64,000 nt of DNA, taken from assembly GCA_022828595.1 (NCBI GenBank), contig JAKGHH010000002.1, positions 104,157,254 to 104,221,253 of the forward strand. The letters are read 5' to 3'. Shown here one piece after another: positions 44,823 through 56,177 of the stretch; position 1 is the stretch's first letter, and each line of letters opens with the position of its first letter. The position numbers and the translations under genes are program-made. The notes beneath the pieces are model-generated. The model did no database searches. It was not told where the DNA came from and worked only from the letters and a program-made list of their open reading frames with translations. This stretch comes from Nelumbo lutea. Lineage: Eukaryota; Streptophyta; Magnoliopsida; Proteales; Nelumbonaceae.

Positions 44823-45499
44823 TTCAATAAATTTGGAATGTTCCGTCTCAACTTTCACATTCATGCAGCTCTGTACTTTACATCCACAACGTGCCTCATG
44901 ATGTTATTCAAATTCTTCTTCTCCTTCTTCCTCTGGTTCGTGGCCATTTCACTTGATCCTTACAATCAATTCATTGGGCTTCAATTTGTCTATTGAGGAT
45001 TTACCGTAACTGCCTTTCTCATATTTTTAATGTTCTTCTGTGGCAGGTATAATAAGCGAGGAGCATCTCTTATGTATTATAACAACTCGAGAATTACGTA
45101 CGTCATTTAATTTCAACCCACTGTTATTAGTTTGTGGTCAACACCTGTTAGGTTTCAACTTTCAAGTGTACTCTGTAGCGGTTGAACAAGTTTATTCCTT
45201 GCAGATCCAACTCATTTCTTTATTTGTTCATTTCTCTTGTCTATCGACAATTCGTTCTATGAAGTTTGTGAATCAGGATGTATTCTGAATTAAACTATTG
45301 CTTTCCTTTCCAATCCTAGCAAAACAACAAAATCGAATTAGCCATTGATTATTTATTTATCAATTTCTATACTGTGTCTTAGCTTGCTGAGAAACTTGAC
45401 AATTGCTTTAGAGTTAATTTTATACCCAAGGAACAGGGGGATAGACAAAAACAGCCCCGGAAATCAGAACTTGGCTAGCGTTACATTCATTGCTGTAAC

Positions 45500-46625
45500 G
45501 AATTCGTTAAAATTAGAGGTCTGTCTTGAAAAGCTAACTTCAGAGGCTGAGATCAAGACATTAGCAAAGATCAAGCATAAGTACATCACAGAAGGTTTGG
45601 GATTTTGCTATTTCAACTTTCCAAGGATTCAATTCTGCTGTAGGAGATGTCCAAGGGTTGGTTTACCTTTATAAGAATTAAATTCAACATTTGCATCACA
45701 GGAATATCAAACGAAAGTAACATTCTTCTGGAAATGGAGTTTGGACCCCAGCTTACAGATATTGCACTTGATTGAATAGTGGGGGGAGCCTGCTTATAAG
45801 TTCGCCATGGCTTTTACATCAAGATCATCCTTTTATATGGCACTAGGTATAAAGATGTCTCACAACCAGAAGAATTCCTCCAAACGTTTTAAGGTTGTTA
45901 TTCCTTTACTCCTATTTTAGTTTTAATCCATTCTATATAGAAAACTGCGGTAGTCCAAGTTAGGTCCATGGTGAGTGATATATGACATATTGAAAACTCA
46001 CACACAAATCACATAATGAAAATATTGATCTCACACAAGCTGGAGGGATGGGTGTGGGAGTTTGGTAGTGCATTCAACTCCTTAGCTGTCCCGGTATAGA
46101 ATACGTTTCTCCTATTTAATTATACCTTTTTAGTAAATTTTTTTTTTCTAGTGTAGGGATTACTTTTTGATCTCCTGCTTATTTTTACTCTTGTTCGTAG
46201 TTTTGTGAAACATTGCTTGGTTATACTCTTTGGTCATTTTTGATCAAGAAGTTTGGATAATGCAAATAACTTAACAGATTTTCTGTTATTTGATTGCAGA
46301 ACATGGATAGAGTAAGAAAGCAACTAAACAGATGGATGTCTGCAACTCCGGTGTCTTGATATTTGAGCTAATATATAACCGACTAGCTAGAGTCTGGAGA
46401 ATTGGTGGAAGTTTTGAAACGGGTTCAGAGGAAGGTTAACATGAGTGGTGGTGCTTCCAGGTGCTGGATTCTAGCATCTCCATTTCATCACAAGAGGTGT
46501 TGGGTGCTCTAGAATTATCACGTCACTGCACTTCTGACATGCCAAAGAGACTGCTGACAATGTTTGAAGTTGTTCAATCTCTTCAGTCCCTGAACTCTAT
46601 GACCCAAATTCCTATTTCCGTTCTT
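45500..46625 (+). pseudogene. RLK remnant C: LRR receptor-like (probably inactive-type) kinase domain
   Basis: In-order fragments are spread over several frames. They are EAEIKTLAKIKHKYITEGLG with FCY (about 45,550-45,615), NILLEMEFGPQLTDIALD (about 45,720-45,775), then, after a non-coding stretch, QMDVCNSGVLIFELI (about 46,330-46,375), ELVEVLKRVQRKVNMSGGAS and SQEVLGALELSRHCTSDMPK. The catalytic-loop block is LTD-x-ALD where active kinases have DFG. This resembles the probably inactive LRR kinase group typified by Arabidopsis At5g06940; I base that on remembered motif similarity, not a search. Stops and frameshifts make it dead. Its 3' region aligns with remnants A and B. Confidence 0.72.
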
Positions 46626-47420
46626 GGTAATGGCAAATTTCTACACCCGAGATGAACATTCAAACCCAACCAGGAATAAAAGCAGTCAATTCAGGGATTT
46701 CCCCTCTACCTTTGTAAATTGAACTCTAGTTTTTACTGTTCATTTTCCATTTTTTATGCTTTTGGGCATGGCTCCTTTCACAATCAATACTATAAGTTCC
46801 TTCTGGATCTTGATCAATAAAATTATTTACCGTATTGATGCAAATCATCATCTGCCATTTCCAAACTGCTGTTTGGTATGTAACATGATATGGTTGTATT
46901 GTATCTTCTTGAAGAAAAAGCGAGAGAGGGTGGCTTAAATAGAAAATTAGATGGGATCAAGACAACAATTTCTTTATGGGTTTTGATTAATTGTAATATA
47001 GATTGATGCAGTTCATGAAAACCGTTTCAGAATTGCTGTTTGTTAATCAATTTTTGAATGGGTGCATTTTTTGAAGGACAAGACATGGAGGATGGTAAGA
47101 AAGAGCAATAATTAGTGCATTTGAGAAAACACTATATTTTCTATTTTCATTCATGAGTAATTTGCTCCATTTTAACAATTCCTTTTGCCCCACTTGAAAT
47201 GTTTCAAAGTATGTTCTATTTGAACACACCTTATGCATTCATGTTTGAAAGTTGCTCATAGTACACGAACAATCTCAGAACGTTGATCCTCACCATTCAC
47301 TTGTCTACTAAGACTATTATCAAGAAAAGCTGCAGCCACTCAACATCAATCCACTGCTGAACTATGAAATGTGGATTTCTTGTAATCTTATAGGATTGGT
47401 GGGGGCAGTCATGAACTAGA
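46626..47420 (+). repeat. RLK remnant C, 3' flank with the unoccupied LTR target site
   Basis: It is colinear with 10,110-10,411 plus 12,377-12,870. The single AGAGG at 46,925-46,929 is the pre-insertion form of the site carrying the solo LTR in copy A. The match ends near 47,420 at sequence belonging to the next repeats. Confidence 0.8.
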
Positions 47421-47479
47421 TGAAGAGAACCCTAAGAGAGGTAACCCCAAGATATATTAAAAGTACCACCACGACACCG

Positions 47480-48005
47480 ACTAGAGGTGTAAAATGAGCC
47501 ATGCCACCCTCCCTTGGGATACCTTGGGGGTGGCCTGACACGACCCACGGCCCAAGCCCATGAGGGCCCGTACCATGCCATGATTGTGCTGGTCCATGGG
47601 CCTAGCCTTGGGCTAGGCCGGGCCGTAGACTAGGCCAAAGCTATTTATTTAAAAAATTGAAAAGAAAAAATTTTAATTTTAATTCTACATGAATTTTGAT
47701 GTATACAATTGCTTATATATACAATAATTAAATAAATTAACATAATAAAATTGAAAACAATTGTTTACTTTATTAATATATTATACACTATATATTATTA
47801 TATAATTATAATTTATATAATTATTATATATTATATATAAATATATAAAGTGTATAAATATTATATATATATATGGGTCATGCTGGCATGCGGGCTATGG
47901 GTGGCACGACCCGCAGACCTAAAACCCTAAGCGTAGCATGGCTCAGACCATCATGTTGGGCCTGGCACATGGCACAACCTATGTGCCACCATGTCGGGCT
48001 GAGTC
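47480..48005. repeat. GGGCC-rich / AT-core repeat, probable hAT-type remnant
   Basis: It opens with ctagaggtgtaaaatgagcc and has GC-rich arms of cggcccaagccc and gggctaggccgggcc type around a (TA)-rich core (47,640-47,870). This is the look of common plant TAGGGGTGTxAA-type non-autonomous elements. Its right part runs directly into gypsy gag, and no clean right terminus was found. Confidence 0.4.
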
Positions 48006-48009
48006 ATAG

Positions 48010-48810
48010 CACCAACCATGATATGGAGGACTGCTATGAACTCAAAAATGAAATTGAGTCCCCCATCCACCATGGACACTTGAAAGAGTATGTTGGGGGC
48101 GATGTCGATGCCTCGTCTTCACAACAACAGCATCAAGTCAGTGCCCAAACCCATCATACCCTAGCAGGAGTCATTGACGTCATCGTCAGGGGTACGATCT
48201 CGGGCGAAGTGCCAGCCTTGTCTCGGAAGGAGTATGCTAGGCAATTCAACATCCAAAGCCTGACACCTAAAAAGTCAAGGCCAAAAAACGTCATTTCCTT
48301 CTTTTATGGTGAAGAGGATACTTGTAGATGACTCCTCAATAGACATCTTGTTCTATGACACCTTTGTGAAGATGAAGCTAACATCGGATCGGTTGCAGCC
48401 AATTGATGTGCCACTAATCAACTTCTCCGATGTTGTCACCAAGCCAAATGGGAAGATCACCTTACCAGTCACAATAGGGACTAAGACTCGACAATTACCA
48501 AGATGACCAAATCTTGGTTGTGAAGATAGGCTCCCCATACATTGTCATCATTGGGAAGTCGACCCTTCATGCACTCAAGGTGGCGATCTCATCTTATCAC
48601 TTCACCATGATGTTCCCCACCAAGCATGGCGTCGGAGTGGTTAGGGGGAATCAGCAAGTAGACAAGCAGTGCTATGTGCTAACACTAAAAGGCAAGATAA
48701 AGAAGCCTTGTTGTTGGAAGGGCTCAACCTCAGGGAAAAACCAGCAAGCCGAGGCTAGCCGGGCAAGGATATCATCTTGGTTCCGAACTGATAAGTTTCC
48801 TCAAAACTAA
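48010..48810 (+). pseudogene. Gypsy gag C-terminus and protease (Tat-like), degenerate
   Basis: The gag end shows STNHDMEDCYELKNEIES, matching the usual HxTEDCxxLRNEIE block. After a deletion, the protease follows in two frames: VKRILVDDSSIDILFYDTF (48,306 on) and VIIGKSTLHALKVAISSYH (about 48,547 on). The usual protease triad DNGSS is DDSS here. Homology begins inside gag, so the N-terminal part and 5' LTR are missing, replaced by the GGGCC-rich repeat. Confidence 0.75.
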
Positions 48811-48849
48811 TGCCAACGTCTTTGCTTAGTCTGTCATTGACATGCTAGG

Positions 48850-49900
48850 AATTGACCCTTCAGTCATTACTCACAGGTAAAGTGTGGACCCGAGACATAG
48901 GCCAATTCTACAAAAGAAGAGGAACTTTACATCAAAGCGTTGGAAAGCCATCGGAGAGGAGGTGGATAAACTACTCGATGTCAGCTTCAACTGAGAAGTA
49001 CATTACCCTAAATGGTTATCTAATGTGGTCATGGTCAAGAAAGCTAATGGGAAGTGACAAATCTATATTGACTTCACAGGTTTCAAAAAGACTTGCCCTA
49101 ATGATAATTTTCCTTTGTCGTGAATTGATTACACCATCGATGCCACCACAGGGTACGAACTACTAATCTTCATGGATGCCTTCTCCGGAGACAACTAAAT
49201 CAAGATGCACACCGACAACGAAGAAAATACCTCATTCATCACTTACCGGCAACTCGTAAATAAGGTCTTCAAGGATCAAATGGGAAGGAATGTTGACACC
49301 TACGTCGATGATATGGTGGCAAAGAGCCTGAAATCCAATCAGCACACCTCGGACCTCAATGAAACCTTTGAGGTGTTGAGAAAAAATAACATGAAGTTGA
49401 ACCCTAGTAATTGTTCCTTTGATGTCACCTCAGACAAGTTTTTAGGTTTCATGGTTACTCAACGAGGCATAAAAGCCAACCCAAAAAAGATACAGGCCAT
49501 ACTTGACATGGAGCCACCTCTATCCATCAAGGAGACATAAAGGTTCACAGGCCAAGTGGCAACTCTTAGTCAATTCATGTCAAATTTGGTGGACCGTTGC
49601 ATACCCTTTTTCCGAGCCATCAAGTAGTCAAAGGACTTTCAATAGACAAGAATGTCAGAAAGCCTTCGAGTAATTGAAGTCCTATCTTGCCTCGCCACCT
49701 CTACTCACGCGCCCCCTCTTGGGAGAGACCCTACTCCTATACCTCTCGGTCGATGACGGGGCCGTCAGCACTGTTCTAGTACGGGAAGATGGAGTATAAA
49801 GATCGATTTACTATGTCAGCAAAGTCCTTTGCAATGCCAACACCAGATACGCCTAGGTGAAAAAGCTAGTCTTTGCACTAGTGGTCATGGCTAGGAAACC
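48850..49900 (+). pseudogene. Gypsy reverse transcriptase, degenerate
   Basis: Frames switch several times. ANGKWQIYIDFTGFKKTCPND (split as ANGKWQIYIDF and TGFKKTCPND) is followed by LLIFMDAFSGDN, then NTSFITYRQLVNKVFKDQMG, TYVDDMVAKSLK (the YVDD catalytic box) and KFLGFMVTQRGIKANP. About 20 residues normally found between FITxxG and the LVNKxF block are deleted. RT would copy element RNA into DNA. Multiple stops are present. Confidence 0.85.
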
Positions 49901-50009
49901 CAGGCCCTACTTCTAGGCTCATAGTATCATAGTACTAACCAGCCAACCCTTCAAGTTTGTACTCTCCAAACTAGAGACCTCGGATTGGCTGACTAAATGG
50001 GCCATTAAG

Positions 50010-50560
50010 CTGTTAGAGTTTGACTTGCACTACCAGTCAAGGCCCACAATCAAAGCTCAAGCAATGATAGATTTCTTGGTGGAATGCACATTCAGCAGAA
50101 ACCTCAACCAAGCCCCTGAAGAGGACGAGAGGCCTCGGCCTACCTGGAGATTGTTTGTGGATGGGTTGTCTAATGCCAAGGGAAGTAAAGCAAGCCTTTT
50201 ATTTCTCACCCTGGATGACAATGGAATAGAATATGAACTACGGTTTGGCTTCCCTGCCTCCAACAATGAAGTCGAGTACGAGGCCCTACTCGCCAAACTA
50301 CAGCTCGCTAAGGACCTCGAAACCAAGCATATTGAGGTTTTTAACAACTCATAGCTGGTTGTGAACCAAGTAAATAGAAAGTATGAAGACAGAGAATCAA
50401 ATATGGCTAAGGAGATAGTTAAATTCCATAAGCTAGCTAACCACTTCTAGCACATTGCCTTGCATCAGGTCCCTTGGGCTGACAACAAGAGAGTTGATGC
50501 CCTATCTAAGCAAGCAAGTAGCTTGGGTTGGCCCTCAGCCGCACGATACATGTTGAGAAA
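50010..50560 (+). pseudogene. Gypsy RNase H, degenerate
   Basis: The frame from 50,025 reads TIKAQAMIDFLVECT and then WRLFVDGLSNAKGSKASLLF, ASNNEVEYEALLAKLQLAKD and VFNNS-stop-LVVNQV, matching the plant gypsy RNase H (FVDGSSN, SNNEAEYEALLAGL, SDSQLVVNQV). The catalytic DSQ aspartate is replaced in NNS-stop. The gene continues after the nested copia element with integrase. Confidence 0.85.
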
Positions 50561-50666
50561 CTTGTAGGGCCCAACATCGAAGAGAAGTAGTTGTACCCTA
50601 TCCAAGCCAAGTCCTATTGGATGGACCCCATCTTTGCCTATCTACAATAAGAGAATTTGCCCTCTG

Positions 50667-50674
50667 ATAGGAAT
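50667..50674. repeat. Flanking duplication ATAGGAAT, left of nested copia
   Basis: ATAGGAAT occurs directly outside both copia LTRs (50,667-50,674 and 56,170-56,177). Copia normally makes 5-bp duplications, so the true duplication may be the inner GGAAT, with the rest coincidental or part of the LTR end. Confidence 0.65.
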
Positions 50675-50991
50675 AGTAGAAAGCCTTATGTGCTGATTCG
50701 GCCAAGCTTCTTGTGAAAGGAAGAGGAGAAAGTTGTAGATTTCAGCAATAGACAGAGGAGAGGAAGAAAAGAAGAAGAAGGTCAACTAGGATTGTGTATC
50801 ATAACCCTAGCCGCCAGCCCCTCATTCTATTTATAATTAACTTAAGTATGAGATATTACAAAGATGCCCTTAGTAGGGCGACAACTCAAACTAAATAATT
50901 ACAGCTCTTTAAAAAATAAAAATAATGGGCCCAAGGCCCAACAACATCTTAATTCAAAAGAAAATAAACTAAACACAAGTCGGCCCACTCA
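50675..50991 (-). repeat. 3' LTR of nested copia
   Basis: It is 317 bp and near-identical to 55,856-56,169. On the minus strand it begins TGAGTGGGCCGAC just after the purine tract and ends CTTTCTACT. The terminal CT, in place of the canonical CA, is present in both LTRs. Confidence 0.85.
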
Positions 50992-51006
50992 ACACTCCCC
51001 CTCAAG
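50992..51006 (-). other. Polypurine tract of nested copia
   Basis: On the minus strand ACTTGAGGGGGAGTGT directly precedes the 3' LTR, the normal position of the plus-strand primer. Confidence 0.75.
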
Positions 51007-52990
51007 TTGGGAGTAGATGTCATACATCCCCAACTTGCGTAGATCATGATCCAGCTTATTCTTTGCAACGCCTTTTGTGAGGACATCAGCAAGCTGCAGA
51101 TCAGAAGAAATGTATGGAAGACAAACTTCTCCAGAAATTACCCTTTCTCTAATAAAATGTCTATCTACTTCAATGTGCTTAGTTTGGTCATGTTGGACTA
51201 GATTATGGGCAATATTAATTGCTGCCTGACTATCGCAATATAGCATCATAGGTTCTTCTGCCTGAACACCGATTTCTTCTAACAGAGAACAGATCTAGAG
51301 AAGTTCTGAAACTCCATGTGCCATGGCCCTATATTCGGCTTCTGCACTTGATCTTGCCACAACTGTTTGTTTTTTACTCTTCCATGAGACTAGGTTACTC
51401 GCAACTAGGGTGCACACTCCTGAAGTTGATCTTTTGTCATCGAGGCATCCTGTCCAGTCCGCATATGTATAGGTTTCTAGCTTTAGTTGTCTATGATCAG
51501 TAAACAACATGCCTCTGCCTGGATGTCCCTTCAGATAAGCAAGGATCCTGTCAACTGCCTTCCAGTGCTGGTCTTGCGGAGCATGCATGTATTGGCTCAC
51601 TACACTTACTGCATAGGAGATGTCCGGTCTTGTCATACACAAGTATAGTAGCCGACCCACAAGTCTTTGGTACCTCCCAAGGTTTTTTACTAGTTCACCT
51701 TCTGATGCATTGATTCTATGGTTATGATCAATGGGGGTGCTACCTGCCTTTGTTCCAAGTTTCCCTGTTTCTTGGAGAAGGTCCAAGACATAATTCCTTT
51801 GTGAGATAAAAATTTCATGTTTCGATCTTGCAACTTCAATGCCTAAAAAGTATCTCAGTTCTCCAAGGTCCTTAATCTCAAATTCCTTATGCAGGTTCAT
51901 CTTTAGACTATCAATCTCACTCAAATAATTATCAGTGGCAACAATATCATCCACATAAACAATTAGGATTGACACCAAAGATCCCCTGCGCTTCACAAAC
52001 AATGTGTGATCAGATTGAGTTTGAGTGTAGCCAAAAACAATCAGGGTCTTTCTGAATATGTCAAACCATGCTCTGGGAGGTTGTTTCAAGCCATATACTG
52101 ACTTCTTTAGCTTGCATACATTTCCCTTTTTAGCATTACCATAAAAACCAGCTTGAAAATCCATATACACCTCTTCTTGCAGATCCCCATTTAGGGAAAC
52201 ATTCTTCACATCTAGTTGAAACAAGGGCCAAGAGTATGAGGCAGCAAGAGAAAGGAGTATCCGAACAGAGGTCATCTTTGCAACTGGTGCAAAAGTCTCT
52301 AAATAATCAATGCCATAGGTCTGTGTGTGTCCTTTTGCAACAAGTCTTGCCTTGTACTTCTTTATGCTTCCATCTGCCTTATACTTTACTATGTAAACCC
52401 ATCTGCATCCAATTATCTCCTTGTCTTCTGGTAGGTCCACAATCTCCCATGTCTGATTCTTAATCAAAGCATCCATCTCTTCTTGCATAGTTGTCTTCCA
52501 CTCAGGTTTGGAGAGAGCTTCACTAATACCCTTGGGTATAGACACAGAATCAAGAGGAGAGAAAAGCATGGTAGGAAGGAGAAAGTCCACTGCAGGATAA
52601 GTATTGTGATATGCAATGAGTAGTGCACTTCCTCTTCCCTTTTCTAAGAGTAATAGGGAGATTAAGGTTATCTGTAACAGTGTTAATGGGACCAATGGGA
52701 ACTGAAATAGTAGAGGGATCAAGAGGAATACCTGGATCTGTATCATCAGAATCTGGAGTCTCCAAGGGATCGACAGGAAGTGGTGTGAGTTCTGTTGTAG
52801 TGGAATCAACCTCCTTATGAAGTCTCTGTCGTGAGTAATACTGTGAAACGGAACACAAAGGGGGTGGAAAGGTAGGTGACATCGGATGGTTGTCAAACAT
52901 AGTAGTAGACACAAGAACTAGAACTGAAACTGGGAGAGGGATAGACTGCTGACTTATTCCCCAAAACACTCCCCCCTGAGAAAGATTCTT
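50998..52990 (-). pseudogene. Copia reverse transcriptase and RNase H of the nested element
   Basis: The minus frame 52,914-51,295 (539 codons) carries WKTTMQEEMDALIKNQTWEI, KARLVAKGHTQTYGIDYLET, QLDVKNVSLNGDLQEEVYM, YGLKQPPRAWFD, YVDDIVATD and the RNase H start SSAEAEYRAMAHGVSELL. An in-frame TAG at about 51,295 is followed by the remaining RNase H (MLYCDSQAAINIAHN, LADVLTKGVAKNKLD) ending at 50,989. Apart from this single stop the RT-RNase H part is well preserved, compatible with a fairly recent insertion. Confidence 0.9.
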
Positions 52991-54300
52991 TGAGAAAAAG
53001 TATGTAGATTCAAAAAAGGTGATGTCCATAATAACAAACCGGTTCCCAGAGACTGGATCATAGCAGCGGTACCCTTTTTGATTCTCTGCATATCCAAGGA
53101 AGACACATTTTTTGCCTTGGGATCAAGTTTCGAACGGTAAGAACCAAGAATATGCGCAAAGCAGACACACCCAAACACCCTTAGAGGAATGTGAAACATC
53201 TCCCCCTGAGGAAAAAGAAGGCTGAATGGAGTGATGAATCCAAATATACGAGAAGGCATCCTATTAATCAGATATACTGTCGTGAGAACAGCATCACCCC
53301 AAAAACGAACCGGAACTGTAGCTATGACCATCATGCTTCTTGCCGTCTCAACAATGTGTCTGTTCTTTCTCTCTGCAACACCATTTTGCTGTGGACTGTA
53401 GGAGCAGCTACTCTGATGGACAACACCATACTCCAACAGATATGAGGCAAGATGTCTCTCAAAATATTCCATAGCATTGTCAGATCTGAACATCTTGATT
53501 CTAGTTCCAAACTGTGCTAATACCATCTGATGGAATTGCCTCACCAAGGATGGTACTTCATCGCGTGATTTCATCAAGTAAATCCAGAAATATCGAGAGA
53601 AATCATCCACAAACAGGAGAAAATAGCGATAGCAGCCCATAGAGGGAACATGATAAGGGCCCCACACATCCGAATGAATAACATCAAAAGGAGAAGAACA
53701 TTTTTTATTACTCGGTTTAAAAGAGTGTCTACAATGCTTTCCAAGTTCACAACCTTCACACTTCAACTTGACAGACTCACAGACTCAAACAGTTTTGGAA
53801 ACAAAGAACTTAAAGAAGAAAAAGACAAATGACCGAGACGATTATGCCAAAGTATAATCTGATCCACAAGTTTTGACTCATTGTCCTTGCAAACATGATG
53901 ACTTTGGTGAATTGGAAGAGTATCCAGGAGGTAGATTCCATTCACTTCACGACCACTCCCAATCGTCCTCTTTGAATCTAGATCATGCAAAATACAACGT
54001 CTAAGAGAAAAAATTACTAAGCATTTCAGATTCTTAGTCAAACTACTAACAGATAACAAGTTGGTGCACAATCTAGGAACATGGAGGACAAAGGGTAAAC
54101 AAATGGAATCATTAATCTTGACAGATCCCTTCCCAGCAATAGAAACATGGGATCCATCAGCTGTGGAGACCCTATCTCTACTAGAATTGAGCTAGTAAGA
54201 GGAGAAAATGGTGGAGCAATGGGTCATGTGCTTCAAGGCTCCAGAGTCTATAATCCAAGGAGATCTCTCCTTACCTGAAGCAAAAACAGTTTGCAGTGAC
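52954..54300 (-). pseudogene. Copia protease and integrase of the nested element
   Basis: Protease starts near 54,260 with WIIDSGALKHMT (an intact DSG). The frame 54,071-53,763 ends with the GAG-pre-integrase block LWHNRLGHLSFSSLSSLF. A frame change then gives CEGCELGKHCRHSF (completing the HHCC zinc site), VIHSDVWGPY, FRSDNAMEYF and SPQQNGVAERKNRH, which hold the D,D,E catalytic residues. Near 53,110 a further one-base shift moves the C-terminal part into another frame (to about 52,550). Function of this copy is lost. Confidence 0.88.
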
Positions 54301-54473
54301 ATGTGGACTACCTGTGTGGGCAAGGGAGGTAAAGTGAGTTCCACCTGTGCTACCTATACCTTGTTGTCCGATTGCGGCTGAATTGGAACAAGCCGTATCC
54401 CTCTAATTCAGGAGTAACCCAAACCTCTCAAGCTCGGCCCTTACTGTAGCAGCTGCAATGGACTCCAAGGCAG

Positions 54474-55379
54474 TTATAGTAGGGGGGCCGGAGTGTCACT
54501 AGTAACTGCCATATGTGCATTTCCTTTCTTATTCTTCAATCTGGACGGCACAAGATGTGGGTGAAGCTTCCAACAAGTATCTCTTGTATGCTTTGGTTTC
54601 TTATAGTAGTCACAGGCTAAGTCCCTTTTGTCTTCCTTCATGTTCTCATTGTCATTTTGTTTAGATTTCACAGCACTTACTATAGCAGACTGATCAGACA
54701 TGAGATTCTTCATCATTACATCCCTCATGCACTCCTCTCCTAGCACGAATGCATATGCTTGGAAGAGAGTGACGCTGTCCCTGAAAAGAAGATGTCGTGC
54801 AATGTCATACTCAAGGTTAAGGCCAGCAAGGAATTCGAACACCCTATACTTCTCTAAGTGTCTTTGATAGGTAGCTGCATCCTTGGTGGTTTCCCAAGCA
54901 AAGGTCTCTAGATGGTCAATCTCCTGCCACTAGGTCTTAAGGACTGAAAAATAAGTTGCAACAGATCTATCTCCCTACCTAGTAGCAATAATCTGATTTC
55001 TCAATTGATAAGCCCTAGCAACATTCTCCTTCCGTGAATAGGTTTCTGCAACCCCATCCCATATCTCCTTAACAGTATTTGCCCATAAAAAAATTTTACT
55101 TATATGTAGCAACATGGAATTACACAACCATGTCATCACCATATAATTTTCCTGCACCCACTGGGAGTTTCCAGTTTTAGGTTTCACCTCTTCACCAGTA
55201 ATACACCTCAATTTTCCACGAGCCCCAATGACCATCTTTGCAGATTGGGACCATTCCAACTAGTTTGTACCATCCAACCTAACTATAGTAATGGTTCCAG
55301 CTCCGAAGGGGTCTCCAGCACCTCCTACCACAGGTCTCATTTCATTCCCAGGCTTATATTCAACTCTATGTCCCTCCAT
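54474..55379 (-). pseudogene. Copia gag of the nested element
   Basis: It starts at the minus-strand ATG (55,379; MEGHRVEYKPGNEM). It shows VRLDGTN-stop-LEWSQSAK, GKLRCITGEEVKP, the EIWDGVAETYSRKENVARAY block, FEFLAGLNLEYDIARHLL and a knuckle CDYYKKPKHTRDTCWKLH in which the second Cys is Tyr. At least two in-frame stops interrupt it (after DGTN at about 55,260 and after IATR at about 54,975). Gag packages element RNA, and this copy cannot produce it whole. Confidence 0.85.
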
Positions 55380-55843
55380 GATTCTCAAAAGGATATAAAA
55401 AACAAATAAAAAATGCAGCAAAAACAAACAAAACACCTTCTGGAACCAACGACACTTCTTTGGTGTCATGAACTTTCTCCCCACGAAAGATTCCTTTTTT
55501 GTAGGATGGGAGAGGAGAGAGAAAAAGCAACCGTCTTCTCTAGAAGCCTCCAAACCACGTGGGACTTGAATCGCCCCTTATAAAAAACTCCAAAGAACCC
55601 TAAAAAAATAGGGCGCCACTACCTAGGTCAAAATTGAAGAGTCCAACAAAAACAGGACTCTTCCCCTTTCTCCAGATTTTCCTAATTCTGATGAGAAACC
55701 GTAAACCAGCTATAGGGCATATAGATCCATCAAGAAAATCCAAAAACTGGGCTTACCTAAGAGCTTCGATCAGTTTCTTAAATCTCCATGTAGTCGGCCG
55801 ATCTAGGGCTGCATGAGAAAATCACTTCAAGAACCTTCAACCT

Positions 55844-55855
55844 GCTCTGATACCA
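55844..55855 (-). other. Primer-binding site of nested copia
   Basis: The minus strand reads TGGTATCAGAGC, the canonical initiator-Met-tRNA complement, immediately next to the 5' LTR. Confidence 0.9.
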
Positions 55856-56169
55856 AGTAGAAAGCCTTATGTGTTGATTCGGACAAGCTTCTTGTGAAAG
55901 GAAGAGGAGAAAGTTGTAGATTTCAGCAATAGACAGAGGAAAGGAAGAAAAGAAGAAGAAGGTCAACTAGGATTGTGTATCATAACCCTAGCCGCCAACC
56001 CCTCATTCTATTTATAATTAAGTATGAGATATTACAAAGATGCCCTTAGTAGGGCGGCAACTCAAACTAAATAATTACAGCTCTTTAAAAAAATAAAAAC
56101 TAATGGGCCCAAGGCCCAACAACATCTTAATTTAAAAGAAAATAAACTAAACACAAGTCGGCCCACTCA
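55856..56169 (-). repeat. 5' LTR of nested copia
   Basis: It is 314 bp and matches 50,675-50,991. The clearest difference is loss of about four to five bases near the ttataattaa stretch. It contains a TATA-like ttataaat on the minus strand in the taatt-rich part, and no ORF. Confidence 0.85.
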
Positions 56170-56177
56170 ATAGGAAT

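Larger units (their letters stand above)
50675..56169 (-). mobile_element. Full-length nested Ty1/copia retrotransposon, 5.5 kb, minus strand
   Basis: It is bounded by direct repeats of about 315 bp and lies inside the gypsy element between RNase H and integrase. On the minus strand the order is LTR, primer-binding site, gag, protease, integrase, RT, RNase H, polypurine tract, LTR, which is the copia order. The two LTRs differ by about six substitutions and a few small indels. All coding parts are recognisable, but there are stops in gag, frameshifts around integrase and a stop in RNase H, so this copy is not autonomous. It inserted after the gypsy element. Confidence 0.92.

Noticed and set aside
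47690..47872. Possible origin or matrix-attachment AT-rich core
   Set aside because: The (TA)-rich stretch is better explained as the core of a GGGCC-flanked repeat, and nothing specific supports an origin.
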